Shown: positions 1-7,709 of the stretch, piece by piece
Layout of the letters: each line of letters opens with the position of its first letter
Numbering within the stretch: position 1 is the first letter of the stretch
Assembly (NCBI GenBank): GCA_031406135.1
Contig: JANOGU010000302.1
Coordinates: 1-38,360, forward strand
Direction of reading: 5' to 3'
DNA from: JANOGU01 sp031406135
Lineage (GTDB): Bacteria; Pseudomonadota; Alphaproteobacteria; Rhodobacterales; Rhodobacteraceae
DNA length: 38,360 nt
Position numbers and translations under genes: made by a program
The notes under the pieces: generated by a model
The model's input: only the letters and a program-made list of their open reading frames with translations
Databases searched by the model: none
What the model was told of the DNA's origin: nothing

Positions 1-546
1 GTCCTGCTTGCCCATCTGGATCAGCTCCGCCCCGTTGCCGATGCAATGGGCGGACGTGGAGCAGGCCGAGGTGATCGAGTAGTTCACGCCCTTGATCCGG
101 AACGGCGTGGCGAGGCAGGCCGAGACCGTGGACGACATGCCCTTGGTCACGCTGAACGGGCCGATCCGTTTCGGCGCGCCGGATTCACGAACGATGTTGT
201 GGGCGCGGAAGAACGACTTGGTCGACGGACCGCCGGAGCCAACGATGATCCCGGTGCGGTCGTTCGAGATGTCGCTGTCGGCCAGACCGCTGTCGGCCAG
301 CGCTTCCTTCATCGAGATGAACGTATAGGCCGCCCCGTCGCCCATGAAGCGCAGGTCGCGCTTGTCGATCAGGTCCTCAATGACGACCTTCGGCGCCCCG
401 TGGACGCGGCAGCGGAAGCCGTGCTCGGCGTAGTCGTCGGCGAAGACGATGCCGGACTTGCCCGCCCGCAGACTGGCCTCCACCTCGGCCACGTTGTTGC
501 CGATGGAGGAGACGATCCCCATCCCGGTGATGACGACGCGACGCAT
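1..546 (-). CDS. fabB: 3-oxoacyl-[acyl-carrier-protein] synthase I (FabB), N-terminal part
   Basis: Condensing enzyme of type II fatty acid synthesis that elongates acyl-ACP with malonyl-ACP; with FabA it is known to supply the unsaturated branch. The visible 182 residues start at ATG 546 (MRRVVITGMG) and run off the window, so the C-terminal half with the two catalytic histidines is not seen. The nucleophile region SITSACSTSAHC is present with the active-site cysteine at residue 162, matching Cys163 of E. coli FabB. The start lies 24 bases after the fabA stop in the same direction, so the two are almost certainly co-transcribed. In related bacteria fabI often follows, but that would lie outside the window. 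Family assignment is secure; FabF is less likely because of the TSACSTSAHC motif and the fabA neighbour. Confidence 0.95.
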   Translation of the reverse strand, partial: MRRVVITGMGIVSSIGNNVAEVEASLRAGKSGIVFADDYAEHGFRCRVHGAPKVVIEDLIDKRDLRFMGDGAAYTFISMKEALADSGLADSDISNDRTGIIVGSGGPSTKSFFRAHNIVRESGAPKRIGPFSVTKGMSSTVSACLATPFRIKGVNYSITSACSTSAHCIGNGAELIQMGKQD

Positions 547-570
547 CGGTGGCCTCCCCTTCCCGCACCG

Positions 571-1080
571 TCAGCTTGCCGACAGCGCGACCTTCATGTC
601 CTTGACAAGGTAGATCACCTCGCCGTCGGCCTCCAGCCGGCCATCGGCCACGCCCATGGTCAGCCGGCGACCCTGCACCGCCTTGGTGAAATCGACGAAA
701 TAGCGCAACAGCTTGCGGTCCGGGCGCACCATCCCGGTCAGCTTGACCTCGCCCACGCCCAGCGCATAGCCGCGCCCCTGCCAGCCGCGCCAGCCGAGGT
801 TGAAGCCGGTGAGTTGCCACAGCCCGTCGAGGCCAAGGCAGCCGGGCATGATCGGATTGCCCGGGAAGTGGCAGGCGAAGAACCACAGGTCAGGCGTGAT
901 GTCGAACTCGGCCACGACATGGCCCTTGCCGTGCGGCCCGCCGTCTTCGGAAATCTCGGTGATCCGGTCCATCATCAGCATCGGCGGCTCGGGCAGCTGC
1001 GCGTTGCCGGGTCCGAACAACTCGCCCCGCGCGCAGGCCAGAAGCTGGTCGCGGTCGAAAAAGCCCGGAAACCCCACCAT
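571..1080 (-). CDS. fabA: 3-hydroxydecanoyl-ACP dehydratase/isomerase (FabA)
   Basis: Cytosolic dehydratase that also isomerises trans-2-decenoyl-ACP to cis-3-decenoyl-ACP, the entry to anaerobic-type unsaturated fatty acid synthesis. The product is 169 residues, the usual FabA length. The hot-dog active site is visible as CHFPGNPIMPGCLGLDGLWQ, with the catalytic histidine at residue 71 and the catalytic aspartate at residue 85. I chose ATG 1080 because a GGGGGAAG Shine-Dalgarno-like stretch precedes it and the protein then starts like other FabA (MVGFPGFF); an in-frame GTG at 1107 would add nine residues. fabB follows 24 bases downstream. The upstream gap to the next gene holds repeats rather than the irr gene that often neighbours fabA in related organisms. 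Confidence 0.97.
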   Translation of the reverse strand: MVGFPGFFDRDQLLACARGELFGPGNAQLPEPPMLMMDRITEISEDGGPHGKGHVVAEFDITPDLWFFACHFPGNPIMPGCLGLDGLWQLTGFNLGWRGWQGRGYALGVGEVKLTGMVRPDRKLLRYFVDFTKAVQGRRLTMGVADGRLEADGEVIYLVKDMKVALSAS

Positions 1081-1230
1081 CAGCCGCTTCCCCCAAAGGC
1101 ACCTCACGCCCTGTCACATGCTGTAACATCGGCCTTCCCGCAAGGGCAAGGGCAGGGCCGGCGCCGCGGAGGCGAACTGTCGGTTGCGCATGTCTGGAGC
1201 GCGGAGGGGGGCGCTGCCCCCCGCTGCGCT

Positions 1231-1260
1231 CCCCCCGGGATATTTGGCAAAGGATGATGG
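1231..1260 (+). repeat. Short palindromic repeat family 1, copy A (degenerate)
   Basis: Carries the core GGGATATTTGGCAAAGGATG, closely similar to the cores at 1290-1347 (opposite strand) and 38144-38210. It faces copy B across about 30 bases, so the pair can form a long stem-loop. It lacks the proline/glycine-like C-run half seen in the other two copies. Function unknown; REP-like elements of this kind are common in Rhodobacteraceae intergenic regions. Confidence 0.6.
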
Positions 1261-1289
1261 GCAGGGGGGAGAGCCGCACTCTGCCGTCC

Positions 1290-1347
1290 GGCATCATCCT
1301 TGCCGAAATACCCCACGGGAGTCCGGGGGTGTGAAACCCCCGGGGGT
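1290..1347 (-). repeat. Short palindromic repeat family 1, copy B
   Basis: Read on the minus strand it has a C/G-run palindrome, then ACACCCCCGGACTCCCGTGG, then GGTATTTCGGCAAGGATGAT. The same order and nearly the same bases occur at 38144-38210 on the plus strand, 37 kb away. This identifies a dispersed element of about 58 bases. Confidence 0.7.
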
Positions 1348-1390
1348 CGTCACAGGTACTGGCCGGTCGGGCAGACGTGCGACGCGAGGC

Positions 1391-1427
1391 GCGCCCCTTG
1401 CGCACTGTGGGGGTGCAAGGGGGGCGC
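1391..1427 (-). terminator. GC-rich stem-loop downstream of the 1481-2491 gene
   Basis: Arms GCGCCCCTTGCGCA (1391-1404) and TGCAAGGGGGGCGC (1414-1427) pair with a small bulge around a G-rich loop. It lies about 55 bases past the stop of the minus-strand gene ending at 1481 and could end its transcript. There is no U-run, so a canonical intrinsic terminator is not shown. Confidence 0.35.
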
Positions 1428-1480
1428 CTGCGGCCCCCTTGCCTGCCCCCGCGCCCGCAAGGCGCGCGGGACGGCGCCGG

Positions 1481-2491
1481 TCAGTCGAAAGTGCCGGTCG
1501 CGCGTCCGATCAGCATGAAGGCCCGCGCCGTGCGGGTTTCGGCCAGCTCGGCCAGTTCCGCATCGGTCGCGTTCGGGGCAAAGGCCGCCATGCAGCGGTC
1601 GAAGGCGCGCAGGAAGTGGTGGCCGGCGTCGCGGAACACCGGATCGTCGCGCATCCGCCCCGCGGTCAGGGCCAGCGAGGCCCGGTCGCGGATGCCGCCC
1701 AGTCCCGCGACCGCCCGGCCGCGCGCGCCTTCGGCGAAGCGGCGCCAGACCTCGGGCCGGGCACGGTCGGGCTTGAGGTCATCCATGTAGATGCCGTCCT
1801 GCGCCATGAGCGTCAGCACGTCCTGCGCCGCGCGCACCAGCTTGGCCGCCGTCCGGTCCTCAAGCGCCAGCCGCAGGGCGCGGAAACCCTCGCGGTCATC
1901 TGCCGAATCCGGAAAGTTCAGCGCGCGCACGAAATCGGGCACCGGCAGCGGCGGTCGCAGGTCCTCCGCCGGGGTGCCAAGCGCGAGCTTCGGCTCCTCC
2001 TCGCCAAGCGCCGGCCGCCGTGGTGCAACCAGCGCCGCCTTGCGGTCGGCCGAGGGCACGGTGAGTTCGGTGTCGCGCCGCGAGACGAAGGTGGCCAGCT
2101 GCGCTTCGGTCTGCCTCTGCGAGGCGGCGATCTCCTCCAGCCGCTTCTCGATCGGGCGCACCGCCCCGGTCTGCTGCGCCAGCATGTAGGCGTGGCGCAT
2201 CGCGTCGACCGTCACCTGCAGCCGCGCCGCCTCTTCCCGCAACGTGCGCACCGAGCGGGCGGTGACCAGCGTCAGCCAGAGCAGCCCAAGCGGCAGCAGG
2301 ACGACCAGCACCGACAGCATCAGCCCCGGGATGCCGGTGCCGATGTCGCCGCCGTACCAGAGATAGGCGCCCGCCCCCACCACCCAGACGCCCGCCAGCG
2401 CCCCGGCAGCGACCTCGGCCAGCGGCCGGTCCTGCGGCTCGGCGCGCGCGAAGACGCCGAGGTCGAGCGGTGTGTCCCTGGGCTCGATCAT
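1481..2491 (-). CDS. Membrane protein of unknown function with coiled coil
   Basis: A 336-residue protein starting MIEPRDTPLD at ATG 2491. Residues about 25-45 and 50-75 form two hydrophobic segments, separated by a short GGDIGTG loop. A charged, likely coiled-coil stretch follows (about 78-125, REEAARLQVTVDAMRH and EKRLEEIAASQRQTEAQ). A soluble region then runs to the C-terminus with no motif I recognise. It begins 14 bases after the greA stop and is probably co-transcribed with greA. I do not recognise a named family; it has the look of a lineage-conserved Rhodobacteraceae inner-membrane protein. The topology (two helices near the N-terminus, large soluble C-terminal part) is inference from hydrophobicity read by eye. 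Confidence 0.85.
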   Translation of the reverse strand: MIEPRDTPLDLGVFARAEPQDRPLAEVAAGALAGVWVVGAGAYLWYGGDIGTGIPGLMLSVLVVLLPLGLLWLTLVTARSVRTLREEAARLQVTVDAMRHAYMLAQQTGAVRPIEKRLEEIAASQRQTEAQLATFVSRRDTELTVPSADRKAALVAPRRPALGEEEPKLALGTPAEDLRPPLPVPDFVRALNFPDSADDREGFRALRLALEDRTAAKLVRAAQDVLTLMAQDGIYMDDLKPDRARPEVWRRFAEGARGRAVAGLGGIRDRASLALTAGRMRDDPVFRDAGHHFLRAFDRCMAAFAPNATDAELAELAETRTARAFMLIGRATGTFD

Positions 2492-2505
2492 CCGGTCCCC
2501 GGCGG

Positions 2506-2976
2506 TCAGACGAAGCGCACGCTCAGGATGCCGTAGCCGCGGCGGCCGCCGGGCGTGGTCACCTCGACGCTGTCGCCTTCGTCCTTGCCGATCAGCGCGC
2601 GCGCCAGCGGCGAGCGCACGTTGAGCCGGCCCTTCTCCAGGTCGGCCTCGGGCTCGCCGACGATCTGGTAGGTCTTTGTCTCGCCGGTGTCCTCGTCCTC
2701 GAGCTTCACCGTGGCGCCGAACTTGATCGCGCCCGACAGGCGCGCGGGGTCGATCACTTCGGCCAGGGCGAGGACGCCCTCCAGCTCCGTGATGCGGCCT
2801 TCGATGACGCTCTGACGCTCGCGCGCGGCGTGGTATTCGGCGTTCTCGCTGAGGTCGCCATGCTCGCGCGCCTCCGAGATCGCGCGGATCACCGCCGGGC
2901 GCTCCCCGGTCTTGAGCACCTTCAACTCCTCGTCCAGCGCCTCGTGGCCCCGGCGGGTCATCGGGATCTTGTCCAT
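2506..2976 (-). CDS. greA: Transcription elongation factor GreA
   Basis: GreA binds the RNA polymerase secondary channel and stimulates cleavage of backtracked RNA. The 156-residue product (MDKIPMTRRGHEALDEELKV) has the N-terminal antiparallel coiled coil (about 10-75), with the tip sequence GDLSENAEYHAARE. Its acidic residues D41 and E44 are those that coordinate catalytic Mg2+ in E. coli GreA. The C-terminal FKBP-like globule ends PGGRRGYGILSVRFV. ATG 2976 gives the standard length; an in-frame TTG at 3003 would add nine atypical residues and would lie inside the terminator U-run. A strong terminator-like hairpin lies 20 bases upstream of this start in the same orientation, suggesting leader attenuation. 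The unknown membrane gene follows after 14 bases. Confidence 0.96.
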   Translation of the reverse strand: MDKIPMTRRGHEALDEELKVLKTGERPAVIRAISEAREHGDLSENAEYHAARERQSVIEGRITELEGVLALAEVIDPARLSGAIKFGATVKLEDEDTGETKTYQIVGEPEADLEKGRLNVRSPLARALIGKDEGDSVEVTTPGGRRGYGILSVRFV

Positions 2977-2995
2977 CGCGTGCGTCCGTTCCGGC

Positions 2996-3030
2996 AAAAA
3001 CAAAAACCACGGCCCCGGGCGGGACCATGG
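2996..3030 (-). terminator. Intrinsic terminator-like hairpin in the greA leader
   Basis: On the minus strand a 10-bp stem (CCATGGTCCC pairing with GGGGCCGTGG, with three G-T wobbles) closes a GCCC loop. TTTTTGTTTTT follows immediately. The U-run ends 20 bases before the greA ATG. The gene on the other side (ETF-QO) reads away, so no upstream minus-strand gene needs a terminator here. The structure most simply acts on transcripts started just upstream for greA itself. In E. coli the greA leader also contains an intrinsic terminator (source of the GraL RNAs); equivalence here is inference. Confidence 0.7.
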
Positions 3031-3146
3031 GCTCGCTGAACCCTACCCAAGCGCAGCCATGGCGGGATTGCAAGGGGCATGGGCCCGGGCATGGGCCGGG
3101 GCGAGGCGCGACTTCGCTGCGCTGCGGCAGGGGGGCTGTGACGCTG

Positions 3147-3171
3147 CGGATTGACGGTCTCCGGATTGACG
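3147..3171 (+). promoter_or_regulatory. Direct repeat CGGATTGACG upstream of the ETF-QO gene
   Basis: CGGATTGACG occurs at 3147-3156 and again at 3162-3171, 15 bases apart, 49 bases before the ETF-QO start codon. Each copy contains TTGACG, a good -35 hexamer, but no convincing -10 follows at 16-18 bases. It may be a tandem activator or repressor site, or a duplicated -35 region; function not shown. Confidence 0.3.
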
Positions 3172-3219
3172 AGGGCCTGCCCTTGCGGCACATCGCCCCC
3201 CGTCAGCCAGGGGAAACCT

Positions 3220-4866
3220 ATGTCCGAAGTGGTCCGCGAAGAGATGGAATACGACGTGGTCATCGTCGGCGCCGGCCCCGCCGGCCTGTCGGCGGCGATC
3301 CGGCTGAAGCAGCTCGACCCCGACCTCTCCGTCGTCGTGCTGGAAAAGGGCTCCGAGGTCGGCGCCCACATCCTGTCCGGCGCCGTGCTCGACCCCTCGG
3401 GTCTCGACGCGCTGATCCCGGACTGGAAAGCCAGGGGCGCCCCGATCAAGACCGAGGTGAAGGGGGACAACTTCTATCTCCTCGGCCCCGCCGGGAAGAT
3501 CCGCATCCCAAATTGGCCGATGCCGCCGCTGATGTCGAACCACGGCAACTACATCGTCTCGATGGCCAACGTCTGCCGCTGGATGGCGCAGCAGGCCGAA
3601 GCGTTGGGCGTCGAGATCTTCCCCGGCATGTCCTGCTCCCAGATGGTCTATGGCGCGGAGGGCGAGGTCCGCGGCGTCGTCGCCGGCGAGTTCGGCCGCC
3701 AGGCCGACGGGGCGACCGGCCCGTCCTACGAACCCGGGATGATCCTCGCCGGCAAATACGTCTTCCTGTCTGAAGGCGTGCGCGGCTCGCTCGCCAAGGA
3801 GGTCATGACGAAATACGACCTCTCCGCCGGCAAGGACCCGCAGAAGTTCGGCCTGGGGATGAAGGAAATCTGGCAGATCGACCCGGCGAAACACCGCGAG
3901 GGCACTGTCACGCACACGATGGGCTGGCCGCTCGGCAACAACGCCGGCGGCGGCAGCTTCATCTATCACCTTGAAAACAATCAGGTCTATGTGGGCTTCG
4001 TCGTCCACCTCAACTACAAGAACCCGTACCTCTACCCCTACATGGAATTCCAGCGTTTCAAGCATCACCCGATGGTGGCCGAGCTCTTGAAGGGCGGCAA
4101 ACGCATCGCCTACGGCGCCCGCGCGATCTCGGAAGGCGGCTGGCAGTCGATCCCCAAGATGGTGGCGCCCGGCGTGGCGATCCTCGGCTGTTCGGCGGGT
4201 CTGGTGAACGTGCCGCGGATCAAGGGCAACCACAACGCCATGCTGTCGGGCAAGGCCGCGGCCGAGGCTGCGCAGGCGGCGATCAAGGCCGGGCGGCGGG
4301 GTGACGAGCTTGCCGCCTACGAGGCAGAGGTGCGTCAGGGCGCGATCGGCCGCGACCTGAAGAAGGTGCGCAACGTCAAGCCCTTGTGGTCGAAGCGTGG
4401 GCTCTGGACCAGCCTGATCGGCGGCGGTCTCGACATGTGGACGAACACGCTGGGCTTTACGCTCTTCGGCACGCTCAGGCACGGCAAGACCGACGCCGAA
4501 GCCACCGGCAAGGCCGCCGACTTCAAACCCATCGACTACCCCAAACCCGACGGCGTGCTGTCCTTCGACCGGCTGACCAACGTCAGCTTCTCGGCCACCA
4601 ACCATGCCGACGGGCAACCCGTGCATCTTCGGCTGACCGACCCGGCGATTCCGATCGGCGTGAACCTGCCGCTCTACGCCGAACCCGCGCAGCGCTACTG
4701 CCCGGCGGGCGTCTACGAAGTGGTGGGCGAGGGTGCCGCGGCCCGGTTCCAGATCAACTACCAGAATTGCGTCCACTGCAAGACCTGCGACATCAAGGAC
4801 CCCAGCCAGAACATCACCTGGACGGTACCGCAGGGCGGAGACGGGCCGAACTACCCCAACATGTGA
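3220..4866 (+). CDS. Electron transfer flavoprotein-ubiquinone oxidoreductase
   Basis: Membrane-associated FAD/[4Fe-4S] enzyme that passes electrons from reduced ETF (fatty acid and amino acid dehydrogenases) to ubiquinone; bacterial ortholog of ETFDH. The 548-residue product starts MSEVVREEMEYD at ATG 3220, preceded by AGGGGAAA. An FAD-binding Rossmann motif VVIVGAGPAGLSAA lies at about 13-26. The C-terminal ferredoxin-like part has four cysteines (494 in YCPAGVYEVV, and 517, 520, 523 in CVHCKTCDIKDPSQN), the expected [4Fe-4S] ligands. The end WTVPQGGDGPNYPNM is typical of the family. Longer in-frame upstream starts exist but lack a ribosome binding site and extend past the family's N-terminus. 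It diverges from greA; a TPR protein gene follows 121 bases downstream. Confidence 0.97.
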   Translation: MSEVVREEMEYDVVIVGAGPAGLSAAIRLKQLDPDLSVVVLEKGSEVGAHILSGAVLDPSGLDALIPDWKARGAPIKTEVKGDNFYLLGPAGKIRIPNWPMPPLMSNHGNYIVSMANVCRWMAQQAEALGVEIFPGMSCSQMVYGAEGEVRGVVAGEFGRQADGATGPSYEPGMILAGKYVFLSEGVRGSLAKEVMTKYDLSAGKDPQKFGLGMKEIWQIDPAKHREGTVTHTMGWPLGNNAGGGSFIYHLENNQVYVGFVVHLNYKNPYLYPYMEFQRFKHHPMVAELLKGGKRIAYGARAISEGGWQSIPKMVAPGVAILGCSAGLVNVPRIKGNHNAMLSGKAAAEAAQAAIKAGRRGDELAAYEAEVRQGAIGRDLKKVRNVKPLWSKRGLWTSLIGGGLDMWTNTLGFTLFGTLRHGKTDAEATGKAADFKPIDYPKPDGVLSFDRLTNVSFSATNHADGQPVHLRLTDPAIPIGVNLPLYAEPAQRYCPAGVYEVVGEGAAARFQINYQNCVHCKTCDIKDPSQNITWTVPQGGDGPNYPNM

Positions 4867-4987
4867 CGCCTTCGGCGGCCCCGGGACGGCACAATCGCGC
4901 GAGCCGGGCCGCCCCGGCGTCGCGCCTGCATGGACAGCGCGGCCCCTCCCGGCTAGCCTCCGCCGCCTGTCAGCCCAGGGCCAGTCC

Positions 4988-6676
4988 ATGCCGCTCCACC
5001 GCCTGATCCTCTGTGCCGCCCTCGCCCTTGCCGCGCCCGCCGCGGCCGAGGACGCCGGCGCCTACCTCGCCGCCCGCGTTGCCGGGATCGACGGCGACTA
5101 CCGCGCTGCTTCGGGCTGGTACACCCGCGCGCTGCTGGCCGACCCGCGCAACGCCGCGCTGATGGACGGGGCGATCACCGCGCATCTGGCCGCCGGCAAC
5201 CTCGACGCCGCCGCGGCCGTGGCGAGCCGGATGGCGGAAGGCCAGGATGTCAGCCAGGCCGCCAGACTTGCCATCCTCACCGACCAGATCCGCCGAGAAG
5301 ACTATGCCGCGACGCTGGCCGACCTCGCCAAGGGTCCGCTGATCAGCCCGCTGCTCGACAATCTCGTCCGCGCCTGGGCCGAGGCCGGGACCGGCCGGAT
5401 GACCGAGGCGCTGGCGGAGTTCGACCGGATCGCCGCGACCGAGGGGCAGGAGGCCTTCGGGCTTTACCACAAGGCGCTGGCGCTGGCGCTGGCGGGCGAT
5501 CTGGAAGGCGCCGACATGATCCTGTCGGGCACCGCGGGACCGCTGCGCCTGATGACCCGCGGCACCGTCGCGCACGCCGAGATCCTGAGCCAGCTCGGCC
5601 GCAACGGAGATGCGCTGAAGCTTCTCGACACCGCTTTCCCGGGCGAGGAGACGCCGCCGCTTGAGGCATTGCGCGGGCGGCTGACGGCGGGCGAGACGCT
5701 GCCGCTGACCTCGATCCGATCCGCCCGCGACGGCGTTGCCGAAGTCGCCTTCACGCTGGCCGCGGCGCTGAACGGCGATGCAGACTCGGGCTACACGCTG
5801 CTCTTCGCGCGCATCGCCACCTTCCTGCGGCCCGACCATGCCGACGCGGTGATCCTGACCGCGAACTTGCTGGAACAGGAGGGCCAGTTTGCGCTGGCGG
5901 TGGAGACCTATGCCACCATCCCGCCCAGCGACGCGGGCTACATGTCGGCCGAGATCGGCCGCGCCCGGGTCCTGGAGGCCGACGGCAAGGCGGATGCCGG
6001 GATCGAGGTGCTGCGCGCGCTGGCCCGGGCCATGCCCGACGTGCTGGTGATCCAGACCGCGCTGGGCGATGCACTTCGGCGCGAGGACCGCTGGCCCGAG
6101 GCCTCCGTCGCCTACGAAGCCGCCGTCGCGCTGATCCCGGCCCCCGGGTCGCGGCACTGGGGGCTCTATTATTCCCGTGCGATGTCGTACGAACGCCAGG
6201 ACATGTGGGACAAGGCCGAGCCCGACTTCATGACGGCGCTGCGGCTGAACCCCGACCAGCCGCAGGTGCTGAACTACCTTGGCTACACGCTTCTGGAACG
6301 CCACGAGCGGCTGGAAGAGGCCTTGGGCATGATCGAACGTGCCGTGCGTGCCGAACCGGACGCGGGCTACATCGTCGATAGCCTGGCCTGGGCGCTTTTC
6401 CGTCTCGGCCGCTATGCCGAGGCGGTGGAGCCGATGGAGCGCGCCTCGGTCCTGGAACCCGTCGATCCGGTCGTCACCGATCACCTGGGCGATGTCTATT
6501 GGGCGGTGGGCCGGACCATGGAGGCGCGCTTCCAGTGGCGCCGGGCGCTGTCCTTCGATCCCGAGGACAAGGACGCCAGCCGCCTCCGCCGCAAACTCGA
6601 GGTCGGGCTTGATGCGGTGCTGACCGAAGAAGGCGCCAAGCCCCTGACCGAAGTGGCGAATGACGGCGGCCAATAG
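4988..6676 (+). CDS. Exported tetratricopeptide-repeat protein
   Basis: A 562-residue protein starting MPLHRLILCAALALAAPAAA at ATG 4988. The first 20 residues are a typical Sec signal peptide (cleavage likely after AAAAE or APAAA), so the protein is probably periplasmic or envelope-associated. The rest is alpha-helical with TPR-like units throughout. The clearest are in the C-terminal third (for example LNPDQPQVLNYLGYTLLE and EPDAGYIVDSLAWALFRLGR, then EPVDPVVTDHLGDVYWAVGR). TPR proteins are scaffolds; the partner here is unknown. It overlaps the start of ispE by 17 bases, so translation of the two is likely coupled. A TPR gene immediately before ispE is a recurring arrangement in this family, from memory. 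No catalytic motif seen. Confidence 0.9.
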   Translation: MPLHRLILCAALALAAPAAAEDAGAYLAARVAGIDGDYRAASGWYTRALLADPRNAALMDGAITAHLAAGNLDAAAAVASRMAEGQDVSQAARLAILTDQIRREDYAATLADLAKGPLISPLLDNLVRAWAEAGTGRMTEALAEFDRIAATEGQEAFGLYHKALALALAGDLEGADMILSGTAGPLRLMTRGTVAHAEILSQLGRNGDALKLLDTAFPGEETPPLEALRGRLTAGETLPLTSIRSARDGVAEVAFTLAAALNGDADSGYTLLFARIATFLRPDHADAVILTANLLEQEGQFALAVETYATIPPSDAGYMSAEIGRARVLEADGKADAGIEVLRALARAMPDVLVIQTALGDALRREDRWPEASVAYEAAVALIPAPGSRHWGLYYSRAMSYERQDMWDKAEPDFMTALRLNPDQPQVLNYLGYTLLERHERLEEALGMIERAVRAEPDAGYIVDSLAWALFRLGRYAEAVEPMERASVLEPVDPVVTDHLGDVYWAVGRTMEARFQWRRALSFDPEDKDASRLRRKLEVGLDAVLTEEGAKPLTEVANDGGQ

Positions 6677-7514
6677 GGCGGGGGCGGTCGAGGTCTTCGC
6701 GCCCGCCAAGATCAACCTTTGCCTGCATGTGACTGGCCGAAGGACGGACGGCTACCACCTGCTCGACAGCCTCGTCGCCTTCGCCGGAGTGGGCGACCGG
6801 ATCATCGTGGAACCGGACCCGGGCCTCACGCTCACCGTCACCGGCCCGCAGGCCGCGGGCCTGACGGCCGGTCCGGACAACCTGGTGCTGCGCGCTGCCC
6901 GGGCATTCGGTGCGGGCCTGCCCGGCGCCCGGATCACGCTGGACAAGCATCTGCCCACCGCCAGCGGCATCGGCGGCGGCTCGGCCGATGCGGCGGCGGC
7001 ACTGAAGGCGCTCGCCGCGCTCTGGTCCCGCCCGCTGCCATCGCCGGAGGCGGTGCTGGCGCTGGGCGCCGACGTGCCCGTCTGCCTTGCCGGTCGCGCC
7101 CGACGGATGACCGGCGCAGGCGAAACCCTGTCGGAAGTGCCGCCCCTGCCGCCGGCGTGGATCGCGCTGGCCAACCCCGGGGTCGCCGTCTCCACGCCCG
7201 ACGTCTTCGCCCGGTTGGACCGGCGCGACAACCCGCCCCTGCCGGCAGTTCCCAGCTTCACCGGGGCGGCAGCACTCGCCACCTGGCTGCAGCGGCAGCG
7301 CAACGACCTCGAACCCGCCGCACTGGGGCTTGCGCCGGCAATTGCCGAGGCGCTGGCCGCGCTCTCTGCCCAGCCCGGTGTGCTCATCGCCCGGATGTCC
7401 GGCTCCGGTGCCACCTGCTTCGCGCTCTTTGCCGCCGAGACGCCCGCCCGCGCTGCCGCCAGAGCGCTGGCCCGGCCCGGCTGGTGGACCGCCGCGGCGC
7501 CCCTGCTGGGGTGA
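6660..7514 (+). CDS. ispE: 4-diphosphocytidyl-2-C-methyl-D-erythritol kinase (IspE)
   Basis: GHMP-family kinase of the MEP isoprenoid pathway, phosphorylating CDP-methylerythritol at the 2-hydroxyl. The 284-residue product has the N-terminal substrate motif FAPAKINLCLHVTGRRTDGY (13-32). The glycine-rich ATP loop PTASGIGGGSADAAA lies at 99-113, and a conserved aspartate in LGADVPVCLAG (D138) corresponds to the catalytic Asp of characterised IspE. The GHMP C-terminal motif ARMSGSGATCFALF is also present. ATG 6660 lies inside the end of the TPR gene, giving a 17-base overlap. It converges with rpsU. Confidence 0.97.
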   Translation: MTAANRAGAVEVFAPAKINLCLHVTGRRTDGYHLLDSLVAFAGVGDRIIVEPDPGLTLTVTGPQAAGLTAGPDNLVLRAARAFGAGLPGARITLDKHLPTASGIGGGSADAAAALKALAALWSRPLPSPEAVLALGADVPVCLAGRARRMTGAGETLSEVPPLPPAWIALANPGVAVSTPDVFARLDRRDNPPLPAVPSFTGAAALATWLQRQRNDLEPAALGLAPAIAEALAALSAQPGVLIARMSGSGATCFALFAAETPARAAARALARPGWWTAAAPLLG

Positions 7515-7631
7515 CAGGCAGCCTGCCGCACTGGCGCCCCCGGCGCGGCCAGGCGCCGCGCCCAGACCGCCGCGCCATCGGCGCAGCCGGACAGTTCCAG
7601 GCTCACCTCCGACATGTCCCACCCGGCAATG

Positions 7632-7663
7632 AAAAACCCCCGAAAGGCCTTCGCCCCGGGGGT
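7632..7663 (-). terminator. Intrinsic terminator of rpsU
   Basis: On the minus strand ACCCCCG pairs with CGGGGGT around a loop that can itself form a short inner pairing, followed by TTTTC. It lies 47 bases after the rpsU stop. In the other direction (ispE) the hairpin is followed by CGCTT rather than a U-run, so it looks one-directional. Confidence 0.7.
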
Positions 7664-7709
7664 CGCTTCACGGACGGCCTGCGCCGTCCCGGTGCCGCTT
7701 GGACGCCGT

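Larger units (their letters stand above)
1081..1480. other. 400-base non-coding gap with inverted repeat copies and a GC-rich hairpin
   Basis: No credible gene is seen on either strand between the fabA start and the stop of the next minus-strand gene. The open frames crossing the gap have no conserved motif and are read through from neighbours. The gap contains a converging pair of palindromic repeat copies (1231-1260 and 1290-1347) and a GC-rich stem-loop (arms 1391-1404 and 1414-1427). The fabA promoter must lie near 1085-1200, but no convincing -35/-10 pair could be picked. Confidence 0.6.

Noticed and set aside
7636..7663. The rpsU terminator as a bidirectional terminator also serving ispE
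   Set aside because: Only the minus-strand side has a U-run.
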